A stretch of 20,467 nucleotides of DNA from Branchiostoma floridae (GCF_000003815.2 NC_049989.1:5234368-5254834); one strand, 5' to 3'. Numbered from the stretch's first letter, positions 1 through 9,050 are shown. Notes: generated from the letters alone by a model not told the origin. Made by a program: numbers and translations.

Positions 1-547
1 TTGACAGGAGGGCGCATTATCATATAGCCTATCCAACTGACAGTTATTTCACACAAATTCCTTTATAACAAATAAACACTTTAATACATTACATAAAAAT
101 ACATTTGCAATATACATATTGTACAATAGTGTCTATATATAATACAAACATTAAACTATTTCATCATCATCATTTAACTAATAATTTTAACTAATCATCT
201 GTTTGTGAGATAGCATATCAGCATCAACATGTGGCTTATTTGCAATACAAACTACATGTATTAAGTGGAGTCCTGGTACCCCCCATGCAGAGCCTTTTCA
301 CTTGGGCACGACAAAGTACGTATATATGAAGTGATTTAGGAAGGTACCGGCTTAATCACGTTAGAAAGCCATAATGAAAATGTGTAAAATCAGCATAATT
401 CCTTTTCAAGTATCCCTATATTCCCCATGTGGAGCCCTAATTAACATAACCAATCAATCATAATATTTTTGACAGTTATGCATGGTTTACACACAAACAA
501 CAGTACAAAAAAATTCATGACTGTCCCCTGTATAATGGTGCGGTCCA
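1..547. other. AT-rich SLC13 intron, no gene seen
   Basis: No exon with usable splice sites and family similarity is seen here; it is read as the intron preceding the first visible SLC13 exon. The 14-mer ATTATCATATAGCC near position 17 recurs near 20355, suggesting a dispersed repeat at both window ends. Confidence 0.5.
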
Positions 548-583
548 AAAAGTGGTCGGTTATTAGAATAACCGACCACTTTT
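548..583. repeat. Perfect 17-bp inverted repeat, 2-nt centre
   Basis: Arm 548-564 (AAAAGTGGTCGGTTATT) and arm 567-583 are exact reverse complements around AG. Such a tight palindrome is typical of the terminus of a small inverted-repeat element or a cruciform-prone site. It ends about 77 bases before the first visible SLC13 exon. Confidence 0.85.
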
Positions 584-660
584 GAGGTTACTGCCTGATA
601 ACCCATGGGAAATGGGGGCCTCTGATTGGCCAACTCCATCTGGCTATATGATAATGTCAG

Positions 661-828
661 TTACCGCATTCCTGTCCATGTGGATCAGCAACACAGCAAC
701 AACTGCCATGATGGTCCCCATCGCACAGGCCATCCTGACAGAGCTTCTCAAGGAAAAGGGGATGAAGCCTGAGGGACAGGTGGAGGACAAGAAACAGAAC
801 AGGATAATGCCTCTAGATGAAAACACAG
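661..828 (+). CDS. SLC13A2/3/5-like: SLC13 exon a (first Na+-site SNT motif)
   Basis: Encodes [20 protein letters not shown] and the start of the acidic intracellular loop. The donor is ACAG|GTATAA. The acceptor is taken as ATGTCAG|TTACC; it has a poor pyrimidine tract, so the 5' edge is uncertain. The exon ends with one base of a Gly codon. Confidence 0.8.
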
Positions 829-3800
829 GTATAAAAGATACATTCTCAATTGTATCAGTTATTTTGTCGCATGGATCTTTATTACAATTTATTGAAAAAG
901 TTACGCGTAATTATAAAAGTGTAAACTTGAATATACCAGGATGTCAATGACACAAGTTCATAAATCATCGTATCCGTTGCATTAATTAAATATACCAAGT
1001 GCACAGATACGGGACATACTACTTTCACAGATTTAGTTTGATATAATCATTTACATCGCTTTTTCTTCAGGGCTGCTATCCACAACAACGTCTAAGAATG
1101 AACAAATCCAGGCACTGCCCCTGAAAAATATTGCAATGGAAAAAAGGTAAGCACCTCATCTCATCTATGCCTTAGCCTATCTATTCCACCGCTGGGGCAC
1201 TACAGAAGATCTGGCAACCAGTCTCTTCTCGGTTTTCTAGATCTGAGCACATGTAGTATGTACCAGTGTAAGTCTTCTAGGGGGGATGTGTCTCCTTGAT
1301 GCCTTTTAGTTAGCATCCATTCCGTGCATTACTTGTCGTTGAACTTCAAGATATTGGAAAGCGAAAAGTGATTATTCTGTTGTAATACCTCAAATATAGA
1401 CTTTGTGAATAGATTGTATCTTTGTTTTTGAGTCACTTCTGTTTATCATTGCAGTGATCATGACGACGACGAGGCAGAGTTAATTGCAGATCAGGTAATG
1501 GTCCCGACAAATCTTATTTCCTACACGCGGGAGACAATGTTCTAGAAACAGACCACACATTGAATTTTCCATGTATTTTATACACTTCATTATTTCTGGT
1601 ACATGAATTATGTATTCGCTGCTGTTACCTAGCTTCCGACATTAGATACTGACTGCAGTTACGGTCATTGTTGTTAGTATAACAAAAGTTCATATGTGTT
1701 TAGATAGCCAACAACTGTTATAAACAACGCTTCTTTGTCCCTTTCGATATTTGATGTAATTTCTTTTGCTGTAAGAATAATAACTGGTTACCCAGCATCC
1801 GAACACATGAAACCAAATGTCTTGTTCTTGTTGACGGCTATCCTGCGAATACTGCTAAGGTTTCATAAATTCATGATCATGCTGTTAACATCAGTTCTAC
1901 TACGACGGACTGTATATTGGACGAATGAAAACAATTTTCATTGCTAAATAGTTCTAAGCGTACATCATATCTTGCCTACAGGTCCGGCCGTCAGTTGAGC
2001 AGGCAGATAAGAAGGCTAAAGGCCTGTTACTGTGCATCTGTTACGCAGCTAACATCGGAGGCACCGCTACCCTGATCGGAACGCCGCCGAACATCATTGC
2101 AGCACAGACGGCTCAAACGTAAGTTTCGGTCATGGGTTAGCAAATGTCATACTCTTTCATGATAAGTTTTATCTTTTTCATATTCCTTTGTTCAAAATGA
2201 TCGGTATGAACAAGCAATCTTTGCAATAAAAATCTGTCGTATTATTAGTGATATCTCTTTCAAACACTCTGAACTTATTGCAATTACTGTACAACCAACA
2301 ATTACGATGATTCACTGCTTCTGCTGTCAGGAGATGCCGTTGTAGAAACATAACGTTAATGATTGTTTTACGTCTGGTTACACATCAATGTACATCTTCA
2401 ATATATTACAACTAGGGCTTTGTACCGGTGTGACAGCCCCCCTTTAGCGTTTTCGCCCCCCCCCCCCCAAGAGCAGCTGGTAATTATAACTACATATTAC
2501 AGGTGCGCTACCTGGTACTATACTGCACCTGGGGAGTAACGTATATGGTGTGTTACCTGGTACCTATATGGCACCTTATTACTGTACCGTAAGATGTCAT
2601 ACCTCGAAAGTCGATACTATATCGTTCGATGCAAACATGACATTGAAATGAAGAAGACAATTTTTGCAGCTGAGATGGCATAAAAACAGTGCTACTGCGA
2701 ACGTATAAATCAACACCGTCTATGGTACACGTCAGGTATATGTTTTCAATTTGTCACAGTGTTTTCTTTCTTGTGCTGGAAACATTTCCAAACCACTAAC
2801 AAAAACACATGTGAATAATAGTTTCTCATTATAAACACTATCTACGCGCAAGTTGATATAGCTGTCGCTAAATGCTACACAAACACTGGTAAAGTACCAG
2901 TCTTAAGAAACACGGGTAAATGCATCGGTTCCGAAATCCCTGTCACACCGGTACGGCGCACCGGTAAAATTCAGTAGTCCGGGTGTTGGCCCGATTAGAA
3001 AATGAACAGACTATACGAGCACTACGGCGGCAGGCGTTCACGTGTTTTGAGGCTTATTGGTCCAAAAAATAGCAAGAGCGACGCAGGGGAGACTTGATAG
3101 CAATTTGTGTCAAGTTTATACAGTCAAACTTTGTCTACATTAACAGAGGCAGTTGGCGTTTTTTTACTTGAAGACAGCTTCCGTGAAGATAGGATACTCC
3201 ACTAAACAGGAATGACCATTGTTTTGAGCATTGCCCATTTACAAACAATTAGGTCCAGGTTCAGGTCCGGACGGTCCTGAACCTGATCCTATGGACCTGA
3301 ACCTGAATGTTCTGTACCGGTACCCACCCCTAATTACAACCAATCACACGAGTCGTATGAAAAATATAACTTTGACTTTCTTCTGCACAGCCTGTTTCCA
3401 AAGAGTCCAGGTATCGATTTTGTCAGTTGGTTCTGTTTCGCTTTCCCCACCATGGTGGTGGCGCTTCTGCTGGCGTGGCTCTGGCTGCAGAGGCAGTTCT
3501 TGGACTACAGGTAATGTACTACATCAATCCTGATTACTAATGATAATAATAATACGTTTATTGCAAGTTTATTGCAATTATAGCCCGAGGGCTAATAGAA
3601 GTGACTTAAAAATATAACTTTATTGCACAACAATTGTACGAGGTACAAAGTATGGCATCTACATAACTATAGTTCTATAGCTAAACTAACTAATACAGGA
3701 GTTGTAGTGTGGAATAAGTTTCTTACAATCATCGGGAGCTTTTACAATCATTTGAGGAATTTCTAATGTCTAAACCTTCTTTGATATATTTTCCTATATC

Positions 3801-6800
3801 TGCCATGCCAGGATTGTCACATGTCATAATAAAAATGACATACAGACGAAGGTACACAGTATACGCTCGTAGTTAATCAACTACTCTAGTCTAAATTCTA
3901 ACGCGATTCGTATTGGGTTTGACTTCTTTTTTGACACAGTAGAAGGTCTAGACGAATGATCCCACCACATGTGTGGGTTTTGTGATATTAAGAGGAGGGT
4001 AGTTTCTTCTGTCTGTAAGCGTGGGAAGATTAGAATGGAGTTTGGTGACCTCTTTAAATAGCTCTTTTCTTTCTTGATCGTAGTTCTAAGGGACATGTCG
4101 AAATAAAATGTGTTTCGTCTTCTACCCTGTCCAGCATACAGTATTTATAGGTCCTTTCACACACAGGTAAATCCTTATCACATGCTACACACTTCCTTCC
4201 ATATGCCTTTCAACTGCAAATCTGCATGTTGACGTGTGTATACGGTGTTTTCTGTAGCTGTGTGCCTAGCTGTATCAGCCGGAGAGGATGTAGTACAAGA
4301 AGAAACCAGAACACTGCAGCATATGAGGTAGTCAGGAGGCAATACGATGAGCTGGGACCCTTTTCGTGAGTGTTAAATGTTGATATACTACATGTATGTG
4401 TGTGTGTGTTTGTTTCGATATCAAAAGTTACAATATTTTATAGCGTGTGTGTGTGTACGCGCGCGAGTGCGTACAATGTATGTGTTTGCATGTGAGTGGG
4501 TGAGTGAGTGTGAGTGTTGGGGATGTATGTACCCAACGTATTATATTTTATAGTGTGTGTGTGTGTGTGTGTGTGTGCGTGTACGCGCACTCGTGCGTGT
4601 ATGTACAATGTATGTATATGAGTGGGTGAGTGAGTGTGGGTGTTGGGTGTGTGTGTACCCAACGTTATGATATTTTACATTGCAGCATCGAATGGATCAA
4701 ATATTGAATTGTAAACTGCCTAAGTGAATGCTATGAACCACTGTTTATGTACATCACCTTCCTGCAGGTTTGCTGAGTTGGTCGTCCTAAGCCACTTCGC
4801 CGTGTTGGTTCTCCTGTGGTTTTTCCGGGACATGGCCTTTATACATCTAGAGAACGGTCGAGCCGCGGGATGGACCTACTTCTTCGTGCAGGGGTGAGCA
4901 ACTTTGAATTACAAACTTCATCTTTTTATGTCAATTTCCCTAATCTCCAAGCAGATCCTACAATGGCATAAGATCGTAGGACTAAACTGGCCAAGGAGTG
5001 TAGTCAGCTAAGAGGTGTACATTTGCCATGTAGAAACCCAATCCTGAGCTGGCTTCACTCCTCTTATGCTACCGTAGGATCTGCTTGGAGGTTATATTTC
5101 CCCCCGACATACTTTTGTTTAAACTGCCAAAACATCAACTTGGAATTTACCAAAATGTCTGTTGATATTTTTCTACAGCTATGTAACAGACTCATCAGCT
5201 GTTTTCCTGATAGCCCTGGCCTTGTTCGTCTGGCCGTCCAGACCCCCCAGCTTCTTGTGCCGCAGAGGGAATAAAGGTCTGTATAGATATTATCCTCACT
5301 TCAGATACTTAAATAGTTATTCATAGAAAATTTATATTCCTGACAGCTTTTGATAAACCAACTCTAACCAACCATACAGCTAGCTACATTTATACAATTA
5401 CCAAGAAACGATAGGAAGTCGAATGTCCTAGAATAGATTAGACGTATATATGCATATATATATGTGTATGATTGTTCCCCATTGTTTACATGCTTATGAT
5501 TGTTTACATGTGACCTGTACTTAGCCCAGTATGGCAAAAATGTGCAATAAAGGTCTTCATTCATTGATTCATTCATTCATTGATATTTGCGCAATGAATA
5601 AAGGGTAAAAGAGTCGCCCAAACTGTTCCAGCGGTCTGTAGAAAAGACGCTTAAGTTAAACTTAGCCATTCTGCTTATGCTCTTATATCAAATGGTGCTT
5701 TTGAACAACTTAATGTCATGTACAAATGTTTTAGCTTTGAATTTGAAGCGAAAACAAGAATGAAAGTACTTGGTTATATACAAACACTTGATTTATTTGG
5801 TGTATTTTGGGCCCTAGTATAATCATAAAGATATTCATATTGCTTTTAAAATTTGCCTACCTCTCCAATATTTTGCCAGTTGTAGCAGTTCCCTTTTAAG
5901 TTCCTCATTAAAATAGGCATATTGGGTTTTTATGCATGCAACATCAGTCGTCTTTGACGATTTGTTATCTTTAGATCTCCGTCCGTCTGAGCCGGCCCCG
6001 CCTATCTTAGACTGGTCAGCCGTAGAAGAGAAGCTGCCCTGGGAAGTCGTCATTCTACTGGGGGGAGGGTTTGCACTGGCAGACGGAGTCAAGGTGGGAT
6101 TTAGTATTTTCACTCATCAATGCAGTGATCTATAGAATTGCCCTTTTTCAAGGGGTGGTGAAAGAGAAAAGTAGACTGTTGACATCTATTTTGCCATCGA
6201 AAATTTGGAGAACAGCCGTCCCAGATCTAGATAGTCCTGATAGTATTCTATGTTACAAGTGTAACCTTGACAATGACAGGCAAGGGGCCGGGTTGCGATG
6301 GTGACTTGAAGTATGCAATTTTTTATACATCTCAGTTAATTGATATACAAAAAAGCATGATTATCAGCATTACTTATGAACTTAAAATGTCTCGTGGGGG
6401 CACATGTTATTAAAGTCTAAGATAGTAACAGCCTGTTTGTTCCCAAGGTTTCCGGTTTATCGGAGTGGTTGGCCCAAGGTTTCCGGGGCATGGATGGGTT
6501 CCCTCCTCTTGTGATCGTCTTCATCGTCACTGTCATGATAGCCTTCACAACAGAGTTCAGCAGCAACACCTCCACCGCGGCCATCTTTCTGCCTATCCTC
6601 GGAACACTGGTGAGTTCGGGATGTTTATCAAGTTAAATAGATATAACGAAAGTTTACCTTTATCCACTGGGTTACCTATATCTTCTGTACAGGGTATTGA
6701 GGGATATAACGTTAAAGGTGGTTTCAAACTGTAATATTTGCAAAATACTGTATTGCAGTTTGAAACCACTGTCCGTGCAACAACAACAACACGATTTATT

Positions 6801-7709
6801 GACACGACAATAACTTTTTGAAATTCACTGTACATTGTACGTAAGTACAATGTACAGTGACATTTGTATGGTCAAATATAAACTACAAAAAAGTGAAAAG
6901 TGGATGCAAAATAAATCTTAAGACTCGACAATATAGGATAATAAGAAAACCTCCATACATTCAGGTGGGGCTAAACGCGTGTCACTGTCTTCACCTGAAC
7001 TGAACTGACATTTCAACATTTGAGTTTATCATTTCCCTTTCCTTCCTAGGCGCAGGCTATCTGTGTCCACCCCTATTACCTAATGGTCCCGGCCACCATC
7101 GCCTCTTCCTTTGCCTTCATGTTACCAGTGGCGACCCCGCCAAACGCCATTGTTTTCTCGTATGGGCGGATCAAAGCGTTTGATATGGTGAGTTATTGTG
7201 GAAATATTTCTCTCAAAAAGCTTTTTTCCTTTGAAATTCTAACGGGTACTGTAGACGCAGTATTGATGATGAAGGCGTTTCCTTGAAATGCTGATACTCA
7301 ATTTTGAATTTTCTGAACTTGTAAATGTTTTATTTCAAATTCACGCCCATGGGACCAATTGCAAGTGAAGAAAGACTAGATCATGAAATAAATGAATGTG
7401 GCCTAAATACATGTGGATAAACTAAGTTATAACATACAAATATTGTGAACTTGTATTGCGCTTTGATCTTATATATGGACTAACTCAACATGTTTCAACT
7501 TTCCGTTTCAGGCCAAGAGCGGTTTTGTGCTGAACTTGGTTTGTCTTCTGGTGTTGAACGTCGCTATCAACACGTACGGTATCCCGCTGTATAACCTGCA
7601 CCAGTTCCCGCCATGGACCACCGGTACCTGTAACGTCACGACGGCGGGACCCTCCGTCACTCCCGCAAACATCACAACGCCAACACTTCTCACTAACGGG
7701 ACACGCTGA
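661..7709 (+). CDS. SLC13A2/3/5-like: SLC13-family Na+/di-tricarboxylate cotransporter (5' partial, 12 exons visible)
   Basis: Plasma-membrane, Na+-coupled importer of citrate/succinate-type carboxylates by family. Coding exons: 661-828, 1071-1146, 1455-1494, 1982-2118, 3391-3510, 4258-4365, 4768-4893, 5179-5276, 5975-6093, 6448-6609, 7050-7187, 7512-7709. All introns are GT-AG and phases agree, giving about 496 residues without a stop. Visible family marks are the first SNT motif in [20 protein letters not shown], an [15 protein letters not shown] hairpin segment, [18 protein letters not shown], a second SNT motif in [17 protein letters not shown], and the SLC13 signature [19 protein letters not shown]. 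The C-terminus after the last helix has three N-glycosylation sequons (NVT, NIT, NGT), fitting an extracellular tail. About 130 N-terminal residues are missing compared with human NaDC1 and should lie left of the window. Which vertebrate paralogue (A2, A3 or A5) it matches cannot be decided here; it may predate their split. The family call is firm; the first exon boundary is the weakest. Confidence 0.93.
1071..1146 (+). CDS. SLC13A2/3/5-like: SLC13 exon b (intracellular loop)
   Basis: Acceptor TTTTTCTTCAG|GG and donor AAAAAG|GTAAGC. It encodes a polar loop, [19 protein letters not shown], matching the variable cytoplasmic loop of the family. Phase agrees on both sides. Confidence 0.8.
1157..1238 (-). 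mobile_element. Non-LTR retrotransposon fragment (RT C-terminal tail)
   Basis: Shares GCTGGGGCAC, then AAGATCTGGCAACCAGT and TTCTCG-TTTTCT, in the same order with 16108-16222. Read on the minus strand it gives ENRE...[11 protein letters not shown] with a frame break, resembling the C-terminal end of LINE reverse-transcriptase proteins. It is a short, broken copy in an SLC13 intron. Confidence 0.55.
1455..1494 (+). CDS. SLC13A2/3/5-like: SLC13 exon c (40-nt micro-exon)
   Basis: Acceptor CATTGCAG|T and donor GATCAG|GTAATG. It encodes the acidic stretch [13 protein letters not shown]. The short length is compatible with phase continuity to the next exon. Confidence 0.78.
1982..2118 (+). CDS. 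SLC13A2/3/5-like: SLC13 exon d ([13 protein letters not shown])
   Basis: Acceptor CTTGCCTACAG|GTC and donor CAAAC|GTAAGT. It encodes [19 protein letters not shown] followed by IGTPPNII, the conserved segment that in human NaDC1 reads IGGIATLTGTAPN. Confidence 0.93.
2405..3340. mobile_element. Non-autonomous hAT-like DNA transposon with 8-bp TSD
   Basis: An exact 8-bp direct repeat, ATTACAAC, lies at 2405-2412 and 3333-3340. Between them a 920-bp element starts TAGGGCTTTGTACCGGT and, read from the other end, starts TAGGGGTGGGTACCGGT (14 of 17 match). 8-bp duplications and TAGGG/CAGGG ends are hAT-superfamily traits. No transposase reading frame is present. Inside are a second 15-bp perfect inverted pair (2422-2436 / 2940-2954) and a GGACCTGAACCTG-rich palindromic stretch at about 3250-3306. 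It sits in an SLC13 intron about 50 bases upstream of the exon at 3391. Confidence 0.75.
3391..3510 (+). CDS. SLC13A2/3/5-like: SLC13 exon e (membrane helix)
   Basis: Acceptor TTCTGCACAG|CC and donor ACTACAG|GTAATG. It encodes [20 protein letters not shown] and then a hydrophobic helix, [17 protein letters not shown], closely matching the same region of NaDC1. Confidence 0.93.
3539..4205 (-). mobile_element. Decayed 3' end of a non-LTR retrotransposon (LINE)
   Basis: On the minus strand, 4200 to about 4050 reads [10 protein letters not shown], then [20 protein letters not shown]: the Cys-rich VEDExHFxxxCP tail typical of LINE-encoded reverse-transcriptase polyproteins. After a stop and frame change it continues [10 protein letters not shown] and, near 3830-3750, [18 protein letters not shown], as in the ends of such proteins. 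A 3' UTR-like part ends in a (ATT/ATC)n tail at 3539-3555 (TAATGATAATAATAATAC on the plus strand). The copy is broken by stops and truncated at its 5' side. It lies in antisense orientation in an SLC13 intron. Confidence 0.65.
4258..4365 (+). CDS. SLC13A2/3/5-like: SLC13 exon f (cytoplasmic loop, LGPFSF start)
   Basis: Acceptor TTTTCTGTAG|C and donor TTTTC|GTGAGT. It encodes a basic, Cys-containing loop and then [17 protein letters not shown], the counterpart of the AAYxVIxxxxxxLGPMTFAE segment of SLC13A2. Phase agrees on both sides. Confidence 0.88.
4395..4677. repeat. TG microsatellite with a duplicated ~120-bp unit
   Basis: Two tandem copies of about 120 bp start at ATATTTTA (4433 and 4553), with a third start at 4670. 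Each holds a TG run, a CG-alternating part (ACGCGC), GAGTGGGTGAGTGAGTGTG and GTACCCAACGT. Alternating purine-pyrimidine DNA could adopt Z-form. Confidence 0.85.
4768..4893 (+). CDS. SLC13A2/3/5-like: SLC13 exon g (FAELVVL helix)
   Basis: Acceptor CTTCCTGCAG|G and donor GCAGGG|GTGAGC. It encodes [20 protein letters not shown], a membrane helix ending in the conserved LLWFxR, then an extracellular-like stretch. Confidence 0.92.
5179..5276 (+). CDS. SLC13A2/3/5-like: SLC13 exon h (membrane helix, FVWPSRP)
   Basis: Acceptor TTTTTCTACAG|C and donor ATAAAG|GTCTGT. It encodes [20 protein letters not shown] followed by a basic loop, matching the helix that ends FIIPSKFP in NaDC1. Confidence 0.88.
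5400..5583 (+). mobile_element. Probable LINE 3' end with ATTC-type tail
   Basis: The sequence ends GTGCAATAAAGGTCTTC followed by (ATTC/ATTG)n up to 5583. A polyadenylation-like motif followed by a short tandem tail is the usual 3' end of CR1/L2-like non-LTR elements. No coding part is visible. It lies in an SLC13 intron. Confidence 0.5.
5975..6093 (+). CDS. SLC13A2/3/5-like: SLC13 exon i ([18 protein letters not shown])
   Basis: Acceptor TTATCTTTAG|AT and donor GTCAAG|GTGGGA. It encodes [20 protein letters not shown] plus [10 protein letters not shown], the strongly conserved W-K-x-V-x-x-K-x-P-W and LLGGGxALAxG segment. Confidence 0.95.
6448..6609 (+). CDS. SLC13A2/3/5-like: SLC13 exon j (second SNT motif)
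   Basis: Acceptor GTTCCCAAG|GTT and donor ACACTG|GTGAGT; 54 whole codons. It carries [19 protein letters not shown], the second Na+-site motif. Here it is SNT, where human NaDC1 has SNV. Confidence 0.95.
6718..6769. repeat. Inverted repeat, 19-bp arms
   Basis: Arms 6718-6736 and 6751-6769 (GTGGTTTCAAACTG core) pair with one mismatch around a 14-nt spacer. It lies in the SLC13 intron after exon j. Confidence 0.8.
6825..6860. repeat. Perfect 16-bp inverted repeat
   Basis: TCACTGTACATTGTAC (6825-6840) and its exact reverse complement (6845-6860) surround GTAA. It lies 55 bases from the previous inverted repeat, so both may belong to one small element. Confidence 0.85.
7050..7187 (+). CDS. SLC13A2/3/5-like: SLC13 exon k (family signature)
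   Basis: Acceptor CCTTCCTAG|GCG and donor GATATG|GTGAGT; 46 whole codons. It encodes [20 protein letters not shown] and [13 protein letters not shown], matching the SLC13 signature S-S-x2-F-x2-P-[LIVM]-[GSA]-x3-N-x-[LIVM]-V. Confidence 0.96.
7512..7709 (+). CDS. SLC13A2/3/5-like: SLC13 last coding exon
   Basis: Acceptor CCGTTTCAG|GCC; stop TGA at 7707-7709. It encodes the last helix, then [17 protein letters not shown] and a Thr/Asn-rich tail with three sequons. The [16 protein letters not shown] stretch corresponds to NSWGIPLFSLHSFPSW of NaDC1. The end of this exon is duplicated just downstream (7760-7896). Confidence 0.95.
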   Translation, partial: AKSGFVLNLVCLLVLNVAINTYGIPLYNLHQFPPWTTGTCNVTTAGPSVTPANITTPTLLTNGTR

Positions 7710-7896
7710 CAACTACACTCGCATCGATATTAATCATTTTTAGAGGACAAAAAAAAATACCGGGATACCTGTAACGTCAGGACGGCGGGACCCTCCGTGA
7801 CTCCCGCCAACGTCACAACGTCAACACTTCTCACTAACGGGACACGCTGACAACTGCACACACTTCGATATTAATCATTTTTACAGAGCAAAGAAA
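7621..7896 (+). repeat. Tandem duplication of the SLC13 terminal coding segment
   Basis: Copy 1 (7621-7757) covers the last ~29 codons, the stop and 48 bases of 3' UTR. Copy 2 (7760-7896) repeats it with a few substitutions. Read in the equivalent frame, copy 2 is still open to the same TGA, but the first sequon is lost (NVT becomes NVR). The normal stop at 7707 precedes it, so it is 3' UTR. Confidence 0.9.
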
Positions 7897-8282
7897 AAAG
7901 ATATAATGTCAGTTTTTGCACCAATTTTTTAAAGTGTAGATGTTAGTTAAATAGTTACGTCGCCTTCTGAAACAAATTTTCAAGTAGATGCTAAGATAGA
8001 ATATCGTGATGTTTTTTGAATGACGACTCAAGTTTCTCTGACAGTTCCTTACCTCATGTAAGCAGATGAAAAGTTGTTAAGGTAAAACGAATGAAATGTA
8101 CATATATGTGTACATATATCCTTAAGATACAGATTGCGCACAAGAGGTTAAGAGTACGTGGATGTATAATCATCATAAATGTACGTCCGACGGGCGACCA
8201 AGGCGTCCTCGCGCGACACCTAAAGCCCGTCCTTTTATACAAACTCAATTTTTGTTAAAAGACTTGGGTAATTCTTGATGTA

Positions 8283-8288
8283 AATAAA
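8283..8288 (+). promoter_or_regulatory. Candidate SLC13 polyadenylation signal
   Basis: AATAAA about 575 bases after the SLC13 stop, the first clear hexamer seen downstream. This would give a 3' UTR of roughly 0.6 kb that includes the duplicated segment. Confidence 0.4.
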
Positions 8289-8534
8289 GATATCTGGCCT
8301 AGGTTGCGAAAGTGTTCGAAGACTTTAAGTGCAGGATCTTGCATATTTTTGCAGTTTTTAAGTGTACATATTAAAATACAAACAAGTGGGAACAAAATAA
8401 GCAACAAAAAAAAAGTTTGTGAATATATCAACATGTCGAGTTTAACGTATTGCTCACACTGCTGATTTCAAGGTAACATTCTCTGACATATTCATCTATT
8501 TTACTGTTACTGTACATACAGACAAGAGGGAATT

Positions 8535-8969
8535 TCAATCGTCTGAAATGAGTTCTCTGAACTCCGGAATTGCGTTATCACAGAATATGGTACGAAGAAG
8601 AAGAAGATAAGATACTAGTATATATTTAAGCTGGCAGTTAAAGGGAAGTGAAGACGTGGCTTTCAGCATTTGTGGAAAGTTCTCAATGTGTCATTATCGA
8701 CTGTTATATACAGTCAGTCGTCTGAAATCAGTTCTCTGAACTATGGAATGACGTTATCACAGAAGATTGTGTTGTTTTCTTGTGTGTGTTTTTTTTTCAG
8801 TCATCTGAAATCAGTTCTCTGGACTCCGAAATGACGTTATCACAGAAGATTGGGCAAAGTTTGGCTCAGAACCCTGATAAAGTCTCAAAGTTTTTTTTGT
8901 GTTTTTTTTTTTTCAGTCGTCTGAAATGAGTTCTCTGAACTCCGGGATGTCGTTATCACAGAAGATGGT
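8535..8969 (-). repeat. Four tandem copies of the LMO2 C-terminal coding segment
   Basis: Copies at 8535-8591, 8714-8770, 8797-8853 and the coding one at 8913-8969. Each covers about 19 codons, [18 protein letters not shown] plus stop. The 8535 copy still reads [18 protein letters not shown]; the 8714 copy has a TAG; the 8797 copy reads IFCDNVISESRELISDD. All three extra copies lie past the LMO2 stop, in the 3' UTR or just beyond it. Most copies have a T-run or TTTCAG on their lower-coordinate side. Confidence 0.88.
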
Positions 8970-9050
8970 GTTCTCCAGCAGGACGTACTTATCTCCCACA
9001 CAGAAGTTCTTGTTGCAGGTGAAGCACTTGAAACAGTCCAGGTGAAACAC
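8913..9050 (-). CDS. LMO2: LMO2 coding exon 5 (end of LIM2, stop)
   Basis: Acceptor CTTCTTTCAG|GTG. Encodes [35 protein letters not shown] and the tail [10 protein letters not shown]; stop TGA at 8913-8915. Confidence 0.95.
   Translation of the reverse strand: MFHLDCFKCFTCNKNFCVGDKYVLLENTIFCDNDIPEFRELISDD

Noticed and set aside
582-660. N-terminal extension of the first SLC13 exon reading LRLLPDNPWEM...
   Set aside because: It begins at the hairpin arm, lacks an ATG start and does not align with the family upstream of VTAFLSMW; it is read as intron.
4438-4662. His/Thr-rich minus-strand open frame
   Set aside because: It is a translation of the TG microsatellite.
7760-7896. Second copy of the SLC13 tail as an alternative coding exon
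   Set aside because: The normal exon stops before it, and no acceptor with a pyrimidine tract precedes the copy.
8535-8853. Extra LMO2 C-terminal copies as alternative terminal exons
   Set aside because: They lack acceptors placed in the right phase and hold only the last ~19 codons, missing most LIM2 zinc ligands.
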